NCBI GenBank assembly: GCA_900102065.1
Contig: FMVK01000002.1
Coordinates: 310,001 to 374,000, forward strand
Direction of reading: 5' to 3'
Source: Lachnospiraceae bacterium XPB1003
Lineage (GTDB): Bacteria; Bacillota; Clostridia; Lachnospirales; Lachnospiraceae
DNA: 64,000 nt
How positions within the stretch are numbered: position 1 is the first letter of the stretch; each line of letters starts with the position of its first letter. Of the stretch, positions 43,567 to 55,325 are shown piece after piece. The position numbers were made by a program, and so were the translations under genes. Below the pieces are notes generated by a model, which saw only the letters and a program-made list of their open reading frames with translations, was not told the DNA's origin and did no database searches.

Positions 43567-44961
43567 TCACCTCAGATTTCTTAAGCCTTTAGGATAATGA
43601 TTTTTTAGTTTTCCGCCTGCGTATTTAAATCCGCCGACAGGAACACCCGCAAATAATACTGCACCGAAACACTTATCCTTCAATTTGGAATTATCTTTCA
43701 GAGCATCGGTCAACCGTATCTCTTCACCACGCAGATAAGCTTCCATCAAAGATCTGTCGGTTCCGAGTTCAACATATGTCGGAAGCTTTCTTCCGAGCGC
43801 AGAGAAAACATGATGATGCGGCGTAAAGTTTTTCCCATCCTGCTTTCCTATATTCACGCCTACCATTGTGATCCCCTTGGCAGGAAGGCGATCTATTCCG
43901 TCCGCTAAATAGATAACTCTGTCTTTATAGATAAATATCCTCGAAATATTTATATCCGGCATCCCACCAAAACAATTATCGATCTGTTTTAGAATTTCCG
44001 AAGATGCTTTTTTTAAGCCGATATCATTTCCGGTCGCACAGGTTCGAGATTCACCGGGCTTTTTAAAATATGATACAAACTGGCCTTCACCTTTAAACAG
44101 ATGAGGATAAAATCTGTATCCTTTTCCGCCGCTCAGTTCTGAATACAATGCGTGTTTTAACGTGTACTCAGGCGCCTTATCATATATGAGTCCGAGATCT
44201 TCGGTAAGCATCCTGCATGTTTGCTCATTTTCTTCCGGAGCATAGGTGCAGGTCGAAAAAATCAGTCTGCCCCCCGGACGAAGCATAGAAACAGCATTTT
44301 CAAGGATCTCCTTTGAGCGGCTCACGCAATTTCTGATATTTTCTTCGCTCCACTCATTGACGCTTTCCGGATATTTACGAAACATTCCTTCACCCGAACA
44401 CGGAACATCCGTAAGTATCAGGTCAAAATATGAAGGAAAGACAGACGCAAGCTCGGCAGGCTCACTCTTTGTAACGAGCACATTGCCAAATCCCATGCGT
44501 TCTATATTGGAGCATAATATCTGATTACGTGAAGGGTTAGGCTCATTGGCCACTACAACGCCCTTTCCGGCTGAGGCAATGGCAAGCTGAGAAGTCTTTC
44601 CGCCGGGAGCAGCACACAGATCCAAAATTCTTGGGGATTCATCTTTCTCCAATCCAACACATGAAAGTACTGCCATGGCAGACGGATCCTGCGAATAGAT
44701 CATGCCGGAATGATGCGCAGGTGTCCTGCCTATCTGTTCACTCTTATAATAAAAACCATATGGACTGTCCGGGATCTTGGAATAATCTATATCATCAAGA
44801 CAGGATTCCCATTTCGAAAAAGCATCAGCAGAAATGACTGACAGGTTTAAATGAAACGCTTTTACAGATTCCTCATCAAAAGAATCCATATAAGCTTTAA
44901 ATCCATCGCCAAGAAGTTCCGACATCCTGTTTTGGAATGATCCATTAAGCTCCAATATCAA
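43567..44961 (-). CDS. RsmF-like rRNA cytosine-C5 methyltransferase
   Basis: A 464-residue NOL1/NOP2/Sun-type methyltransferase: SAM site LDLCAAPGGKTSQLA, catalytic region DVPCSGEGMFRK and the second catalytic cysteine in STCTYAPEENE. After the catalytic domain (to about residue 310) comes a C-terminal RNA-binding region ending GGKLKNHYPKGLRN, typical of the RsmF (YebU) group. It methylates a cytosine of 16S rRNA, the exact position not deducible here. It overlaps the next upstream gene by 4 bp and leads into phoH-ybeY. Confidence 0.92.
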   Translation of the reverse strand: MILELNGSFQNRMSELLGDGFKAYMDSFDEESVKAFHLNLSVISADAFSKWESCLDDIDYSKIPDSPYGFYYKSEQIGRTPAHHSGMIYSQDPSAMAVLSCVGLEKDESPRILDLCAAPGGKTSQLAIASAGKGVVVANEPNPSRNQILCSNIERMGFGNVLVTKSEPAELASVFPSYFDLILTDVPCSGEGMFRKYPESVNEWSEENIRNCVSRSKEILENAVSMLRPGGRLIFSTCTYAPEENEQTCRMLTEDLGLIYDKAPEYTLKHALYSELSGGKGYRFYPHLFKGEGQFVSYFKKPGESRTCATGNDIGLKKASSEILKQIDNCFGGMPDINISRIFIYKDRVIYLADGIDRLPAKGITMVGVNIGKQDGKNFTPHHHVFSALGRKLPTYVELGTDRSLMEAYLRGEEIRLTDALKDNSKLKDKCFGAVLFAGVPVGGFKYAGGKLKNHYPKGLRNLR

Positions 44962-45440
44962 TTATCTCCGTACAGCTCATCATAAATCTTATCAGTAAGC
45001 TCTTCGATATAATCAGGCTTAAGATTCATAAATTTATGCGCAATGGCCATTCTTATCTTTGCACTGCGTCTGAAATATCTTTCTTCTTCCGGAACTTCTT
45101 CGATCGAGGTTGGAAAAAGGCCTGAATCTATCTTATCTGCCGTAAGCTCTTTTCTGTACCATTCACAGATCTCATCCGCAAGTTTTCCCTCTTCTTTTGC
45201 TGAATCCTTTAATCTGTTATAGGAAGCAATGGAGAAAAAACCGAAAATAAGTATTGTCAGAAAGAAAGCACCCAAAATACCACAGCTCAAAAATCTGTTG
45301 TACATGGAGACATTAATGGGAAGTATATTAAATGCCCAGAGCAATACAAATATCATACCGGCCCCGCCGAACAATAACAGCATGATCGCCGAAGATTTTT
45401 GATCTTTTGCACGTTCGCTTTTATTCTGATATGAACCCAT
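44958..45440 (-). CDS. Small membrane protein with two helices, unknown function
   Basis: A 160-residue protein with two membrane helices (about residues 17-37 and 52-73) and a charged cytosolic C-terminal domain (about 75-160), mostly helical and acidic. No family recognised. It shares one base with the preceding zinc-ribbon protein gene and overlaps the RsmF-like gene by 4 bp, so it is made with both. Pairing with the membrane-anchored zinc-ribbon protein is the natural guess. Confidence 0.7.
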   Translation of the reverse strand: MGSYQNKSERAKDQKSSAIMLLLFGGAGMIFVLLWAFNILPINVSMYNRFLSCGILGAFFLTILIFGFFSIASYNRLKDSAKEEGKLADEICEWYRKELTADKIDSGLFPTSIEEVPEEERYFRRSAKIRMAIAHKFMNLKPDYIEELTDKIYDELYGDN

Positions 45441-47530
45441 TATTGCGGACCTCCTTGATCTTGATCAGTGAAGTTGAATGAAGGATCTAATACTATGGGC
45501 GGCAGGCAGTCTTCAAGCGGTATCTGTTCGGATCTCTTATATACCTGTATCTCATCTTTACCGTCTTCGGTTTCCTCTGCCTCCCTTGTGCACTTGTATA
45601 ATGAACCGTCTGCACAGTCGATAAGATAATAATTTCCGGTCTTCATGGTATTACCGATAACATCGACAGTATTCTCGGTCACAAGATAAAAGATCTTCTT
45701 TTCATCCTTCTTGGCAGGCTTCTTCGGAGCATCAGGCTCATCCTCCTCACCGCCTTCCATAATGGCAGAATCAACAACATATGTATAACGTGTAAGGTTG
45801 CCGGGGATATGTCCTTCCATATCCACAGCTCTTCCCTGGTTGACGTTATACTGCTTAATGCTGTTAATGGACATCTGAATATCAACTTCGGATTCTATAT
45901 TCAGATCAAAATCACATTCCGTGATATCACTGCTGACACCTTCCTGTGAAAATGATGCGAAATTAAAATGGCTGTGTCCTATGGGCATAGGTATAGGACC
46001 TGTATACTGGATCCCGTTTTCCATGGACGGAGGTGTTGAGTCTGTGGTGTAATAAATCGTACAGAACTGCTGAGCCTCTGTCTCAATAAACTTGGGTTCC
46101 GTATATTCACCGTCTTCAACGGATATCTCCGGCGCATCCGGAACTCTGATATAGATCCTGTAAACCGCATCCGCAAGTTCTGATTCAACGCCGTAATCAT
46201 TTACAAAAATGGCTTTGACCTCATATGACCCCAGATCCATCGTAATGGGTGAAGTATAGAGGGTCGAAGCAGTCGTCGGATAAGTACCGTCAAGAGTATA
46301 ATAGATATTTCCGTTAGAGTTGGATGAAAGCTTTAAATTCTGAACTTCATCATACTCACCCGGAGCAACCGAAAATTCCGGCGGATTTGCCAGATAATTC
46401 TGGAACTGTCCGAGAATAGCAGTATCCTCGCAACCCGAAAGTATCTCTTCTATCTTGCCGTAATCCTGTCTTGCGGCATAATAATCGATCATCTTCTGAT
46501 AAGCCTTCTGGCTGTTGGCATTCTTCTCGTAAATGACTTCCCATAATGTGAGAAGAGCTTTCTCATCATCAAAAGCGGCAAAATAATAATCCGCCAGTTT
46601 GAATTTCATCCCGTCGTCTTTTGAATTTAAAGTAAGCGCCCTCTCCATATGTTCAATGGCACCGTCTATATCACCGTCCAAATATGCTTCATCTGCCAGC
46701 GATGCCTGATATTCATATGAATTGTTGCGATAAATATTCGTTGAGATCCGCCACAAACAAATACCAACCACAAGCGCTATCACTATGAGAACAGCAAAAA
46801 GTATCTTCTTGTATTTGCTTTGTTTGAAAGCAAGAATAAGCTGATGGAACAGATCATCATTATCATAATCATACTGTTCATCATCTTCAAAGAAATCTCC
46901 GTCGTATTCTTCATCAAACTCGGGATAATCTTCCTCTGTCTCATCATCGACATCTTCATCATAAAGGGTTCCGCGCTTACCAAAGTCAGAAGTATCGCCG
47001 TTCATCAGATCAGCATCATCTTCCGGGTATTCTTCATCAAGATCTTCCATAACAAGCTCTTCGGAATTATCCTCTGCCAGACCTGCATCAGCCTCTTCTG
47101 AATACTCCTCGGCATACTCATCCTGATATTCCTCCGAATAAGCTTCCGGATAGGATTCAGCCGCCGCCTGATCATCTGCATATTGCATGTCATCATATTC
47201 AGGCTTGTCTACTCTCTTGCCGAGAGCATCATAAAGAGGGCCTTTATAATTTTCGTCATCAACCTGAAAACCCTCGGCATCATATAAAGGGCCATCGTAA
47301 AACAGAGTACCATCCTGATCGTAATAGTACCCTGCATCAAGCTCTTCCTGAGAAAGCGCAGGCATTCCCTCTTCGTCTATTGATATTCCGGACAAAGTAT
47401 CATTTATCTTATTTTCAATCTCAGGATCAAAATCAGGAATAAATCTGAATTCATATCCGCAATGTGGACACAATAACAGACTCTCTTTGACTTCGGCTCC
47501 GCAAACAGGACAGGTCATTTGATCTTTCAC
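45440..47530 (-). CDS. Zinc-ribbon, acidic, TPR and chitobiase-like domain membrane protein
   Basis: A 696-residue mosaic protein of unknown function. In order: a zinc ribbon (Cys 7, 10, 21, 24); a strongly acidic region (about 30-235) holding two GPLYDA-G repeats and a long E/D/Y-rich tract; one membrane helix (about 243-262); a TPR-like segment (about 275-370, with [17 protein letters not shown]); two chitobiase/hexosaminidase C-terminal-like repeats ([14 protein letters not shown] and [14 protein letters not shown], about 385-560); and a final domain with a lysine-rich patch. Orientation suggests ribbon and acidic tract inside, repeats outside. It overlaps folD by 4 bp. Confidence 0.8.
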   Translation of the reverse strand: MKDQMTCPVCGAEVKESLLLCPHCGYEFRFIPDFDPEIENKINDTLSGISIDEEGMPALSQEELDAGYYYDQDGTLFYDGPLYDAEGFQVDDENYKGPLYDALGKRVDKPEYDDMQYADDQAAAESYPEAYSEEYQDEYAEEYSEEADAGLAEDNSEELVMEDLDEEYPEDDADLMNGDTSDFGKRGTLYDEDVDDETEEDYPEFDEEYDGDFFEDDEQYDYDNDDLFHQLILAFKQSKYKKILFAVLIVIALVVGICLWRISTNIYRNNSYEYQASLADEAYLDGDIDGAIEHMERALTLNSKDDGMKFKLADYYFAAFDDEKALLTLWEVIYEKNANSQKAYQKMIDYYAARQDYGKIEEILSGCEDTAILGQFQNYLANPPEFSVAPGEYDEVQNLKLSSNSNGNIYYTLDGTYPTTASTLYTSPITMDLGSYEVKAIFVNDYGVESELADAVYRIYIRVPDAPEISVEDGEYTEPKFIETEAQQFCTIYYTTDSTPPSMENGIQYTGPIPMPIGHSHFNFASFSQEGVSSDITECDFDLNIESEVDIQMSINSIKQYNVNQGRAVDMEGHIPGNLTRYTYVVDSAIMEGGEEDEPDAPKKPAKKDEKKIFYLVTENTVDVIGNTMKTGNYYLIDCADGSLYKCTREAEETEDGKDEIQVYKRSEQIPLEDCLPPIVLDPSFNFTDQDQGGPQ

Positions 47531-48366
47531 CCTCTGACAGAAGCAATACAGTTATACATAAGCATGGCAATAGTCATCGGTCCTACGCCTCCGGGAACCG
47601 GTGTTATCTTGGAAACATGAGATTCCACATCATCTAAATCCACATCTCCGCAAAGCTTTCCGTTATCCATTCTGTGAATTCCCACATCGATCACTACAGC
47701 GCCTTCCTTAATATATTCAGCAGTGATCATTTTAGGCTTTCCAACAGCAGCCACAAGTATATCAGCTCTCTTGCAGATCTCTTTAAGATTCTTTGTTCTT
47801 GAATGAGCAATGGTTACTGTTCCGTTCTCTCTGAGAAGAAGAACTCCCATGGGTTTGCCAACAATGTTACTTCTTCCGATAACAACGCATTCCTTGCCTT
47901 CTATCTCAACATTGCTTCTCTTAAGAAGCTCGATGATACCGGCAGGTGTACATGAAACAAATCCGGGTTCGCCTATGAGCAGTGCACCGACATTCTCAGG
48001 ATGGAAACCATCCACATCCTTTTTGGGAGAAATAGTGCGAATAACCTTTTTCTCATCGATATGACGGGGTAAAGGAAGCTGAACAAGTATGCCGTTAACG
48101 GTATCATCACCGTTAAGCTTTTCGATCAGCTCAAGAAGCTCGTCTTCGGTAGTTTCTGCAGGAAGCTCATATGAAAGAGACTTTATACCGATATATTCGC
48201 AAGCCTTCTTCTTGTTCTTTACATATACTGCCGATGCAGGGTCGTCACCCACAAGTATTACAGCCAGTGTAACTTCTCTGCCTTCAGCTTTTAATTTTGA
48301 TACTTCCTCTTTCAACTCATCCTTAATATCGGTTGAAATCTTCTTTCCGTCGATAAGTTCTGCCAT
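47527..48366 (-). CDS. folD: Methylenetetrahydrofolate dehydrogenase/cyclohydrolase FolD
   Basis: Bifunctional one-carbon enzyme interconverting 5,10-methylene-, 5,10-methenyl- and 10-formyl-THF. 279 residues, usual length. Seen: [17 protein letters not shown] with the catalytic lysine, [35 protein letters not shown] and the C-terminal [14 protein letters not shown]. It follows the formate-THF ligase gene by 24 bp and supplies the next step of that pathway. Confidence 0.97.
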   Translation of the reverse strand: MAELIDGKKISTDIKDELKEEVSKLKAEGREVTLAVILVGDDPASAVYVKNKKKACEYIGIKSLSYELPAETTEDELLELIEKLNGDDTVNGILVQLPLPRHIDEKKVIRTISPKKDVDGFHPENVGALLIGEPGFVSCTPAGIIELLKRSNVEIEGKECVVIGRSNIVGKPMGVLLLRENGTVTIAHSRTKNLKEICKRADILVAAVGKPKMITAEYIKEGAVVIDVGIHRMDNGKLCGDVDLDDVESHVSKITPVPGGVGPMTIAMLMYNCIASVRG

Positions 48367-48390
48367 GAAAATAATCTCCTTGCACTAATT

Positions 48391-50067
48391 TTAGAATAAC
48401 CCTGTTATCATACCTTCATCGTTAACATCGATGTTATAAGCCGCAGGCGAAGCGGGAAGTCCGGGCATTGTCATTATCGTTCCCGAAAGTGCCACTACGA
48501 ATCCTGCTCCGGCCGACACATATACTTCTCTTATGTGGAAAGTAAAGCCTTCCGGTCTTCCGAGTTTCTTTTGATCATCAGTAAGGGAATACTGTGTCTT
48601 AGCCATACATACAGGAAGATCACGGAATCCGAGGCTTTCTATCTTGGCTATCTGCTTCTTGGCAGCATCTGTAAATTCAACATTACCCGCGCCATAGATC
48701 TTCTTTGCAATGGTCTCGATCTTCTCGGCGATACCCATTTCATCAGGGTAAAGTAACCTGAATTCGCTCTTTTCTTCCGCAAGCTCCATTACTTTCTCTG
48801 CAAGTTCCGTTGCTCCGGCGCCACCCTTTGCCCATACTTCTGCAAGCACAACCGGAACATTGATCTTAGCAAGAATGGACTTAAGGCAATCTATCTCAGC
48901 TTCCGTATCGGATGTAAATCTGTTGATCGCAACACATACAGGCAATCCGTAGGACTGTATATTCTCTACATGCTTAAGCAGATTGCAGGCCCCCTCTTCA
49001 AGAGCTTTAACATTCTCGGTGCAAAGATCGGCTTTAGCAACGCCACCGTTATACTTAAGTGCTCTGATCGTGGCAACGATGACCACCGCATCGGGATGAA
49101 TACCGGCCTTCCTGCACTTGATATCAAGGAATTTTTCAGCTCCGAGATCCGCACCGAAACCGGCCTCGGTAATAGTATAATCAGCAAGCTTCATCGCTGC
49201 TTTTGTAGCAATAACGGAATTGCATCCGTGAGCGATATTGGCGAAAGGTCCTCCGTGAACAATAGCGGGAGTATGCTCAAGTGTCTGAACAAGATTCGGA
49301 CGGATGGCATCCTTAAGGAGAGCTGCCATTGCTCCGACAGCTTTGAGCTGCCCTGCAGTAACGGGATTACCGTCAAGATCGTAAGCAACTATGATGGAAG
49401 CAAGACGCTTTTTCAGATCCGCCATATCTGTCGCAAGGCAGAATATAGCCATTATCTCTGAAGCAACTGTGATGACAAAATGATCCTCACGTACGAAACC
49501 GTCGCCCTTAGCTCCAAGACCGACAACTACATTTCTGAGCGTTCTGTCATTAACATCCATGCATCTCTTCCAGAGTATCTGTCTGGTATCGATACGAAGC
49601 TCGTTTCCCTGCTGGATATGGTTGTCGATAATGGCAGCGAGAAGATTGTTGGCTGCAGTGATCGCATGAAAATCACCCGTGAAATGAAGATTGATATCCT
49701 CCATGGGAAGAACCTGAGAATATCCGCCGCCTGCAGCGCCGCCCTTTACACCAAAGCACGGACCGAGAGATGGCTCTCTGAGAGCAAGACACGCTTTCTT
49801 CCCGAGTCTGTTGAAGCCCTGAGCAAGACCGATGGAAACTGTTGTCTTTCCTTCGCCTGCCGGAGTAGGATTGATGGCTGTCACAAGGATAAGCTTTCCT
49901 GGCTTATTATTTGCGATACGCTTTAAACAATCATCCGATATCTTTGCTTTGTATTTTCCATACTGTTCAACTTCATCGTCAGTGATATCAAGCTTTGATG
50001 CAACTTTTGTGATCGGTTCAAGAACCGCTTCCTGTGCTATTTCGATATCTGATTTTACGCTACCCAT
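48391..50067 (-). CDS. fhs: Formate-tetrahydrofolate ligase
   Basis: Activates formate onto THF with ATP, the entry of formate into one-carbon metabolism. 558 residues, normal length. Seen: the P-loop [46 protein letters not shown] and the C-terminal [14 protein letters not shown]. Presence of Fhs and FolD does not by itself prove acetogenesis, since purine synthesis in many Clostridia uses them. The ATG at 50067 has GGGAGGATG just upstream; an in-frame ATG at 50085 lies before that site. Confidence 0.97.
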   Translation of the reverse strand: MGSVKSDIEIAQEAVLEPITKVASKLDITDDEVEQYGKYKAKISDDCLKRIANNKPGKLILVTAINPTPAGEGKTTVSIGLAQGFNRLGKKACLALREPSLGPCFGVKGGAAGGGYSQVLPMEDINLHFTGDFHAITAANNLLAAIIDNHIQQGNELRIDTRQILWKRCMDVNDRTLRNVVVGLGAKGDGFVREDHFVITVASEIMAIFCLATDMADLKKRLASIIVAYDLDGNPVTAGQLKAVGAMAALLKDAIRPNLVQTLEHTPAIVHGGPFANIAHGCNSVIATKAAMKLADYTITEAGFGADLGAEKFLDIKCRKAGIHPDAVVIVATIRALKYNGGVAKADLCTENVKALEEGACNLLKHVENIQSYGLPVCVAINRFTSDTEAEIDCLKSILAKINVPVVLAEVWAKGGAGATELAEKVMELAEEKSEFRLLYPDEMGIAEKIETIAKKIYGAGNVEFTDAAKKQIAKIESLGFRDLPVCMAKTQYSLTDDQKKLGRPEGFTFHIREVYVSAGAGFVVALSGTIMTMPGLPASPAAYNIDVNDEGMITGLF

Positions 50068-50081
50068 TTCATCCTCCCTTA

Positions 50082-53000
50082 TCATCCTAGATTAATGCTT
50101 TTAAGAAATTCGTCCAATTGAAGGCTGTCCATCAATACTTTTCTGGGTGAACTGCCTTCCTCAGGCCCGACTACTCCCGCGCCTTCCATCTGGTCTACCA
50201 TTCTGGCCGCACGGTTATAACCTATCTTAAATACACGCTGCAGCATGCTGCTTGATGCCTTCTGTTTCTCAACAACAAACCTGCATGCATCTGCAAAATA
50301 AGTATCATATTCATCCGATATGGATCCCGATCCGGAGTTCTCATCTCCCTGATCCGATGAACCTGTCATCTTGGTTATCTGATCGGCAAGTTCTTTATCA
50401 TATACATCTGCCCCGGCATTCTTCTTGAGGAAATCAACTACCTTCATTACCTCGTCATCGGAAACAAATGCACCCTGAACACGAAGAGGTTTGTTAAAAC
50501 TCTGGGGATGGAACAGCATATCTCCGTTACCCAATAATCTTTCGGCTCCTGTCGTATCAAGGATCGTTCTGGAGTCAACACCGGAAGAAACCTTAAAAGC
50601 AATACGGCTGGGCATATTGGCTTTAATAAGACCTGTGATAACATCAACGCTTGGACGCTGTGTTGCTATAACCAGGTGTATGCCGGCCGCACGAGCAAGC
50701 TGAGCCAGTCTGCAGATAGCCGCTTCAACATCCTTTGAAGCAACCATCATAAGATCTGCCAACTCATCAACAATAATGACTATCTGCGGCATCTTTTCGA
50801 CGTGATTTGCCCTTGATTTCTCGTTATATCCTCTGATATCGCGAACAGTATGCTCCGAAAAAGCCTTATATCTGTTCATCATCTCAGCAACAGCCCAGTT
50901 TAAAGCAGCTGTTGCCTGCTTAGGATCCGACACCACCGGAAGAAGCAGATGCGGAATCCCGTTATATACAGAAAGCTCAACCACTTTAGGATCTATCATG
51001 ATGAGCTTTACATCATCAGGTGACGATTTATACAAAAGGCTCATTATCAAAGTATTGATAAACACCGATTTACCGGAACCTGTTGATCCGGCTATGAGAA
51101 GATGAGGCATCTTCGCTATATCGGATACAATGGTCTTACCGGTGATATCACGTCCCAGCACATAAGTAAGATTTGCTTTTGATGAACGGAATTCATCCGA
51201 ATCAATAAGCTCACGCATCAGAACAGGTATCTTTTCCTTATTGGGGATCTCTATACCGACGGCGGCTTTACCGGGTATCGGAGCTTCTATTCTGATATCC
51301 TGTGCAGCCAGACTAAGCTTCAGATCATCATTAAGACTAACGATCTTATTTACCTTGGTACCTGTCTTCAGCTGAAGTTCAAATCTGGTAACCGAAGGTC
51401 CCTGGCTGATATCGGTAACTTTAGCTTCAACCTTGAAATCATTTAATGTTTCCTGAAGTAAAAGCGCAGTCTTTTTGAGACTTTCGTCGGAATCACCGCC
51501 GCTTCGCTTTTCATTATTCTTAAGCAGATTGATCGGAGGTCTTTCATAATCGGCTAAACGTTTGCGAGGCGGTGCCTGCACATCTCCCGGATCATTTTCG
51601 GCAGCTTTCTGCGCCGCATGTGTCCTTTCTGTTACCGGAGCAGGCATATTATCCAGTCCGGTAATATCTATAGCCGCAGAACTGCCTGTAACCACTTCCG
51701 ATTCTTTAGCGGCTTCTTTTGCGGATTCTTTTGATGATTCTTTATCAATGTCCTGATCCGCAGTAATATCGACCGCGGATGTGTCAACTAAGGATGAATC
51801 GCCCCCCGACACTTTAACTTCGGGTATGATATACGTCTTATCGTTTTGATCTTTATCATCCGGCGCAGAAGCCTTACTCGGTTCGGAGCTGATCCCCTGC
51901 TTTTTGATACGGATCTCAGTCATCTCCTGCTGAGTGCCTGAAAAAGCGGTTATATCCTTTTCTGCGGAATCAGGCTTTGAATCCGATACCACGATTGCTT
52001 TAGAGTCTTCATCCCCGGATAAGATATTTCCGGTTACGGGATTGATATCTCCATCACTAAAGCCTCCATCCGGTGTGATCTCTTTCATCCTTCCGGACAC
52101 ACTGCTTATAGCAGATAAAGAATCACTTATAGGAGATACCGAAAGTGCCCCCTGTGACAACGCAATAGGATCTGCGATAACAGTTATCTCATGCAGATCA
52201 TCCAGTCTTCCGGCCGCCCCCTGCGCGGGAGAAGGAATACGTCTGACAGAATTATCTCTCTTGGAATTCCTGGATAAAATAGCCTCATCCTGTGCCTGTT
52301 CTCTGCGTCGTAATTCTTCTTCACGAGCCGCTCTTGCCGATTCTTCTTTCTTTAATGCTTCTTCTTTTTTCGTCTGCTCTGCTAATTCCAGATCAGCCTT
52401 TTTCTTTTCAAGCCAGGCATTTTTTTCTTCTTCGCGTCGTTTAGCATTTTCCTTACGTCTTTCCTGACGATCAAAGAACATCTCCCGATTACGCTTTTCA
52501 CGACGCTCTATCCTTTCACGACGTTCTTCTTTGTCCTCGTCGCTTTCGGTAAAGCCCTCGTAATTCTCGACGCCCTCTCTGAAATATTCGATCCTGGTAC
52601 GTATTGCATCAACAATTATGAAAATATTATCGCCCAGCATAAATATAAGACATACCAGGCATAATAAAATAAGTATAGCTATGGAGCCGCCCTTACCGAA
52701 GATCTTGAAGAATAATAATCCGATCATACCGAAAACGGCACCGCCACCTGATCCCGCCTCGTATAAAGCTTTCCATCTGCCCTCGGTAAGCAAAAGCAGA
52801 TCGGAAAAAGAAACCTTGGCAAAAAAAGATAACAAAGTTCCAAGGATCACAAGTCCCGAACACGCACTGATCTTAAACGCGGGTAAAACAGGCTTGCTGT
52901 TAACAAGCTTTGTGTATCCCATGTATGCAAGTCCGCAGATGGGGATGATATAAGCCATAATGCCGAAAAGTCCCAAAAAGAACTTTTTCATTGCCGGTCC

Positions 53001-53180
53001 TACAGCACCGCCGATCACACCGGTCATGCATAAAATTATTACAAGAAAAACACACAACCATACTATGGTCGCGACATAAGAATCGTTCTTTCTTTTTCTT
53101 CTTTTACTGTTTGTTTTCTTTCCTGAGGAAGAAGTCCTCTTTGCAGGACTCTTTCTCTTCCTTCCCGACTGTACTGCCAT
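50082..53180 (-). CDS. ftsK: FtsK/SpoIIIE-type DNA translocase
   Basis: A 1032-residue septal DNA pump. A basic N-terminus leads into four membrane helices (about residues 35-190), then a long charged linker (about 205-560; KEE/RR-rich coiled coil followed by Ser/Asp-rich disorder). The motor domain has Walker [17 protein letters not shown], Walker [16 protein letters not shown] and [13 protein letters not shown] winged-helix gamma domain that would read polar DNA repeats closes the protein ([22 protein letters not shown]). It starts 2 bp after the acidic protein gene. It could serve vegetative division or spore chromosome transfer; no sporulation gene is near enough to decide. Confidence 0.96.
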   Translation of the reverse strand: MAVQSGRKRKSPAKRTSSSGKKTNSKRRKRKNDSYVATIVWLCVFLVIILCMTGVIGGAVGPAMKKFFLGLFGIMAYIIPICGLAYMGYTKLVNSKPVLPAFKISACSGLVILGTLLSFFAKVSFSDLLLLTEGRWKALYEAGSGGGAVFGMIGLLFFKIFGKGGSIAILILLCLVCLIFMLGDNIFIIVDAIRTRIEYFREGVENYEGFTESDEDKEERRERIERREKRNREMFFDRQERRKENAKRREEEKNAWLEKKKADLELAEQTKKEEALKKEESARAAREEELRRREQAQDEAILSRNSKRDNSVRRIPSPAQGAAGRLDDLHEITVIADPIALSQGALSVSPISDSLSAISSVSGRMKEITPDGGFSDGDINPVTGNILSGDEDSKAIVVSDSKPDSAEKDITAFSGTQQEMTEIRIKKQGISSEPSKASAPDDKDQNDKTYIIPEVKVSGGDSSLVDTSAVDITADQDIDKESSKESAKEAAKESEVVTGSSAAIDITGLDNMPAPVTERTHAAQKAAENDPGDVQAPPRKRLADYERPPINLLKNNEKRSGGDSDESLKKTALLLQETLNDFKVEAKVTDISQGPSVTRFELQLKTGTKVNKIVSLNDDLKLSLAAQDIRIEAPIPGKAAVGIEIPNKEKIPVLMRELIDSDEFRSSKANLTYVLGRDITGKTIVSDIAKMPHLLIAGSTGSGKSVFINTLIMSLLYKSSPDDVKLIMIDPKVVELSVYNGIPHLLLPVVSDPKQATAALNWAVAEMMNRYKAFSEHTVRDIRGYNEKSRANHVEKMPQIVIIVDELADLMMVASKDVEAAICRLAQLARAAGIHLVIATQRPSVDVITGLIKANMPSRIAFKVSSGVDSRTILDTTGAERLLGNGDMLFHPQSFNKPLRVQGAFVSDDEVMKVVDFLKKNAGADVYDKELADQITKMTGSSDQGDENSGSGSISDEYDTYFADACRFVVEKQKASSSMLQRVFKIGYNRAARMVDQMEGAGVVGPEEGSSPRKVLMDSLQLDEFLKSINLG

Positions 53181-53182
53181 AT

Positions 53183-54304
53183 CTACTCTACATCAAAGAA
53201 ATCTTTACCTGTCAAATCTTCTAAGTCAAAACACATCTGTTCCTTATTCGGTAACAGATCAAAATCCATCTTCCTTGAAATATGCTTCTTGGGATGGGGA
53301 AGCGGATTCTTAAGCTGTGCAAGCGGTGCAAGCTTGTTCATCGTATTTATCTTCGCTTCCACCTCACTGATGATATCCCTTGGCGGAACCTTTACAATCT
53401 TCGTCTCACCTGTAAAAGGTCCTTTTTTAACAGGCTTATCCTCAGCATCTTCGGATTCATCTTCTTCTGAAGTTTTTTTATCTTCTTTTGGTACATCTTT
53501 TTCTTCCGTCTGCGATGTATCGCTTTCACTCTGAAGAAGGGCATTATTCCTGAAATCCATTTTTGTTGTCTTTTCGGAAGTCTTCTGTTCCTTGGTTTCA
53601 GGATCTCTTGAATCAGTCAATAAAGCTGATGAATCACGTCTGATGCCTTCATTATCTTTATGATCATCCGCCGCGACGATGTGATGCAACTCGCCTTCTT
53701 CCTTCAGGGGAGCTACTTCGGGCGCATCCGTTATCTCATCTTTCTTGTCTGCATCCGTCTTTTCATGATCGTCCGCCGCCTGTTCATTATTTTTCTCAAG
53801 CTCGGAAATGTCTATGATAGCCTGATTGGTCGGCATATGATAGAATCTGCTTCTTGCATATTTCCGCCTCTCATCAATCTTCAACTCACCCGAAGCTTTT
53901 TTGGCTTCATACTGTGCCATAAGCGCCTGAGCTTCCTTTACGGCATCAGACACATCACCTGCATCCTGATCCTTATTTTCCACGATCACAGAGCTATGAT
54001 GCGCTTCGTTTACATCTGTATTGACAGCTTTAACTTCGGTGTTGCTATCATCAGGTTCCTTGTGGCCATCATTTTCAACGATTTGCTCTACAGTCTGAGT
54101 CTGAACATTTATCGATACTTCTTCTGCTTCACTCTTTTCATTATTCGGATGTTTTACAGTTTCATCAGCTTTTGCATTATCACTGTTATCCGAAGGTTTA
54201 CTCTTCAGGAAATCAAGAGATGCTTCGAGCTCTTTTATATCGGGCACCTGATCGTGAGCCATATCTTCGAATTTTACTTCTCTGTTCTTCTTACTAAAGA
54301 GCAT
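53183..54304 (-). CDS. Acidic, low-complexity protein upstream of ftsK, unknown function
   Basis: A 373-residue soluble protein rich in Glu, Asp, Lys and Ser, without signal peptide or membrane helix. It begins MLFSKKNREVKFEDMAHD, and most of residues 40-300 looks disordered. The last 75 residues are less biased (GETKIVKVPPRDIISEVEAK and the end DLEDLTGKDFFDVE) and may be the functional part. The ATG at 54304 has GGGAGGTGA 8 nt upstream, so an in-frame ATG at 54328 is not needed. It overlaps the glycosyltransferase end by 11 bp. Its position suggests a division or envelope link; no family recognised. Confidence 0.7.
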   Translation of the reverse strand: MLFSKKNREVKFEDMAHDQVPDIKELEASLDFLKSKPSDNSDNAKADETVKHPNNEKSEAEEVSINVQTQTVEQIVENDGHKEPDDSNTEVKAVNTDVNEAHHSSVIVENKDQDAGDVSDAVKEAQALMAQYEAKKASGELKIDERRKYARSRFYHMPTNQAIIDISELEKNNEQAADDHEKTDADKKDEITDAPEVAPLKEEGELHHIVAADDHKDNEGIRRDSSALLTDSRDPETKEQKTSEKTTKMDFRNNALLQSESDTSQTEEKDVPKEDKKTSEEDESEDAEDKPVKKGPFTGETKIVKVPPRDIISEVEAKINTMNKLAPLAQLKNPLPHPKKHISRKMDFDLLPNKEQMCFDLEDLTGKDFFDVE

Positions 54305-55325
54305 TATGGTCACCTCCCGCACCTTCAAGCAATTTTGTCTCTATACAATATAACGGACGTCCTTTGGCTTCCGCATAGATCCTGCCGATATATTCGCCGA
54401 TAACACCAAGGCAGAGTAACTGCACTCCTCCCAAAAACCATATGGAAAGGATCATGGATGTCCATCCCGGTACAGTATCTCCTCTGAAATAAGAAATAAA
54501 TGCATAAACGGCAGCAATAAAACATATCAATAAAACAGCAAGTCCAAGATCGATTATGATGGTAAGCGGCTTTGTGCTGAATGACGTAATGCCGTTAAGA
54601 GCAAGAGCCATCATCTTTCTGAATGGATATTTGGATACTCCTGCCTGTCTTGCAGCTCTTTCATAAGTAACCTGAGCTGTCTTAAATCCAAGTAAAGGAA
54701 TAAGCCCTCTTATATACAGATTCTTCTCATTATATCTTGATAATTCTTCCAGGGCTTTTGAGCTCATAAGTCTGAAATCCGCATGGTTATATACGGATTT
54801 CACGCCCAAAGCAGACATCATCTTATAAAATGTTTCGGCCGTAGTACGCTTAAAAAATGTATCTGTCTGACGGCTGCTCCTGACACCGTATACTATCTCG
54901 GCTCCGGCATAATACTCATCTACCATCTTTTCGATCACAGAAGTATCATCCTGAAGATCCGCGTCGATTGAGACTGTAATATCTGAAATATCCTTTGCAG
55001 TCATGAGTCCTGCAATAAGCGCACTCTGGTGTCCGCAATTCTTGGATAAAGAAATACAACAGATATGCTCTCTCTTTTCGCTCGCTTCCCGTAAAAGCTC
55101 CATTGTCTTATCGGAAGATCCGTCATTAACAAAAAGCAGAAAAGAGTCATCGCGTATTTTCTGCTTTTTTACCATACCTTCAAGTACAGCCAAAAGAGCA
55201 TCAAAAGTAATGGGGAGCATTTCCTCCTCATTAAAGCAAGGCACCACTATCGCAAGCTTTGCTGGCTTGCGTGCGGCGCTCTTGTTTACGGTATCTGTAT
55301 TACTCAGGTCCTTGTTATCGGTCAT
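54294..55325 (-). CDS. Family 2 glycosyltransferase with two C-terminal membrane helices
   Basis: A 343-residue GT-A glycosyltransferase of the DPM1/GtrB type. Catalytic landmarks: VVPCFNEEEMLP, FVNDGSSDKTM, the DxD-like SIDADLQDD and HADFRLMS. Two C-terminal membrane helices (about residues 233-255 and 270-292) are followed by GEYIGRIYAEAKGRP, a hallmark of polyprenyl-phosphate glycosyltransferases. It probably loads a sugar onto undecaprenyl phosphate for surface glycan modification. No GtrA-like flippase is beside it. Its ATG shares one base with the yebC stop (TAATG). Confidence 0.9.
   Translation of the reverse strand: MTDNKDLSNTDTVNKSAARKPAKLAIVVPCFNEEEMLPITFDALLAVLEGMVKKQKIRDDSFLLFVNDGSSDKTMELLREASEKREHICCISLSKNCGHQSALIAGLMTAKDISDITVSIDADLQDDTSVIEKMVDEYYAGAEIVYGVRSSRQTDTFFKRTTAETFYKMMSALGVKSVYNHADFRLMSSKALEELSRYNEKNLYIRGLIPLLGFKTAQVTYERAARQAGVSKYPFRKMMALALNGITSFSTKPLTIIIDLGLAVLLICFIAAVYAFISYFRGDTVPGWTSMILSIWFLGGVQLLCLGVIGEYIGRIYAEAKGRPLYCIETKLLEGAGGDHNAL

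Noticed and set aside
46820-47200. Possible tandem DNA repeat or CRISPR-like tract
   Set aside because: The repetition comes from Glu/Asp/Tyr-rich coding sequence of irregular spacing; there are no repeat-spacer units.
53660-54403. Plus-strand open frame of 247 codons opposite the acidic protein gene
   Set aside because: Its Ile/Phe/Arg-rich sequence is what the complement of Glu/Asp/Lys codons gives; no independent support.
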